NCBI GenBank assembly: GCA_016169945.1
Contig: JADLSH010000389.1
Span: forward strand, 1,133,001 to 1,197,000
Length of the DNA: 64,000 nt
From: Trachythela sp. YZ-2020
Taxonomy: Eukaryota; Cnidaria; Anthozoa; Malacalcyonacea; Clavulariidae
Direction of reading: 5' to 3'
The notes below the pieces were generated by a model. The model ran no database searches. It was not told the DNA's origin and saw only the letters and a list, made by a program, of their open reading frames with translations. Shown one piece after another: positions 63,153 through 64,000 of this stretch (its first letter is position 1; each line of letters starts with the position of its first letter). A program made the position numbers and the translations under genes.

Positions 63153-64000
63153 TTTTATAATAATAATAATAATAATAAACATTTATATAGCGCACAAACC
63201 AAGACTGTTCTAGGCGCTTTACAGTAATACAAAATCCAATATTAAAACTAGTGTTAAGAATGTTAAAACTATAGAATACATCATACACTATTTAAAAACA
63301 AGTTAAAAAGATATGTTTTAAGATACTTCTTAAAAATGGTTAATGATTCACACATCCGAAGATGAACAGGTAAATCATTCCACAATCTTGGTCCAGCAAC
63401 ACAGAACGATCTGTCTCCATATGTCTTTAGTCTAGAATAAGGAATCTGGAGCAATTCATTTCCATTTGATCGAAGAGTACGCTGCGAAGTACGACACAGC
63501 ATAAGTTCCTTCAGATACGATGGAGCAAGATCATTAACAGCTTTGTAGACAAGAAGTATAATCTTGAATTGAATACGGTATTGGACAGGTAACCAATGCA
63601 ATTCGATAAGAACTGGGGTGATATGTGCCGATTTCTTAGTATCAGTTAGTAAACGAGCTGCAGTATTTTGGACTCTCTGAAGCTTCTGAAGCAAATATTT
63701 GGGTACACCATACAACAGGGAGTTACAATAATCCAATCTTGAGGTTATAAATGCATGAATAATTATTTCTAAACAATTTCGAGGTAGATACTTCTTAATT
63801 CTTGAAATATTCCTAATATGGTAGTAAGCTGACTTGCAGATACCATTAATATGTTCGCCCAATTTGATCCACTCATCAAAAATCACCCCAGATTTCTTGC
63901 TGAAACAGTTGGCACAATTTTTTCCTTTCCCACCATGATATAATTTAAGGGAGGCATCAGATGATAGCGTGAATGGACTAATATAAGCTCCGTTTTGCCA
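63153..64000 (-). mobile_element. LINE 3' end with (AAT)n tail, continuing beyond the window
   Basis: The 3' terminus is (TTA)n on the minus strand (AATAATAATAAT at 63157-63177), preceded by ATTTATATAGCGCACAAACC...CTAGGCGCTTTACAG, a conserved LINE/SINE-type 3' UTR. It abuts and probably interrupts the LINE at 61985-63150. Confidence 0.75.
63281..64000 (-). pseudogene. LINE post-RT region, partial
   Basis: From the window edge: KTELILVHSRYHLMPPL, then NLG with a one-base break near 63893, VIFDEWIKLGEHINGICKSA, LEIIIHAFITSRLDYCNSLL and YGVPKYLLQKLQRVQNTAAR. These are typical of the C-terminal part of CR1/L2/Rex-type LINE proteins (DYCNSLLYG, LQRVQNTAARL). It ends GPRLWNDLPVHLR...FKKYLKTYLF at 63281. 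The catalytic RT lies outside the window. Confidence 0.85.

Overview
This window looks like repeat-rich intergenic DNA from an invertebrate animal, most probably a cnidarian (anthozoan or octocoral-like). That placement is inference: it rests on low GC, spliceosomal signals, TTAGGG-type interstitial telomere repeats, and a mix of tyrosine-recombinase retrotransposons, PIF/Harbinger, Crypton, KDZ-like, CR1/L2-like LINE and Penelope-like relics. No 16S/18S, mitochondrial or barcode sequence is present, so the species cannot be fixed. Nothing prokaryotic is seen.

Layout. 0.1-5.0 kb: a minus-strand tyrosine-recombinase retrotransposon with split direct repeats (A1, B1-A2, B2); gag and pol lie on either side of the internal B1-A2 junction, which sits inside an inferred intron. 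5.1-7.5 kb: a PIF/Harbinger transposon with a frameshifted transposase and an intact two-exon partner gene. 8-15.5 kb: hAT-type and other MITEs, a minisatellite, a decayed zinc-cysteine gene split in frame by a hAT MITE, tRNA-like cassettes and a CxC-type zinc exon. 15.8-17.3 kb: a long-TIR element carrying a Ty3/gypsy fragment. 19.5-20.8 kb: a broken pogo/jerky transposase. 21.1-24.4 kb: a divergent gene pair sharing a promoter rich in CRE-like TGACGTCA and CGTACGTAC palindromes, followed by a Penelope-like reverse-transcriptase relic. 24.9-28.5 kb: a degenerate satellite and two MITEs.

30.3-37.6 kb holds long-inverted-repeat foldback elements, one present twice with nearly identical loops. 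38.1-41.8 kb is a nearly intact LINE whose ORF contains a perfect 2A-like ribosome-skipping motif. 41.9-46.6 kb is a cluster of strong hairpins around a Crypton-type recombinase gene. 47.3-55 kb is a rearranged second copy of the 9.7-15.5 kb region; its empty and filled versions reveal a TTAA-specific MITE. 52-55.4 kb contains the only convincing host-gene exons, a MARCH1/8-like membrane RING-CH ubiquitin ligase with a duplicated and broken last exon. 55.5-64 kb holds several truncated LINEs, an SGNH-like first exon, a herpes-tegument-like cysteine-protease-domain ORF and a 1.1 kb hAT element with a perfect 8-bp target duplication.

Most coding sequences carry frameshifts or stops. The probably intact ones are the Harbinger accessory gene, most of the 38.1 kb LINE ORF and, apart from one frame step, the Crypton. 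Splice sites were called by eye, with phase checks where stated.
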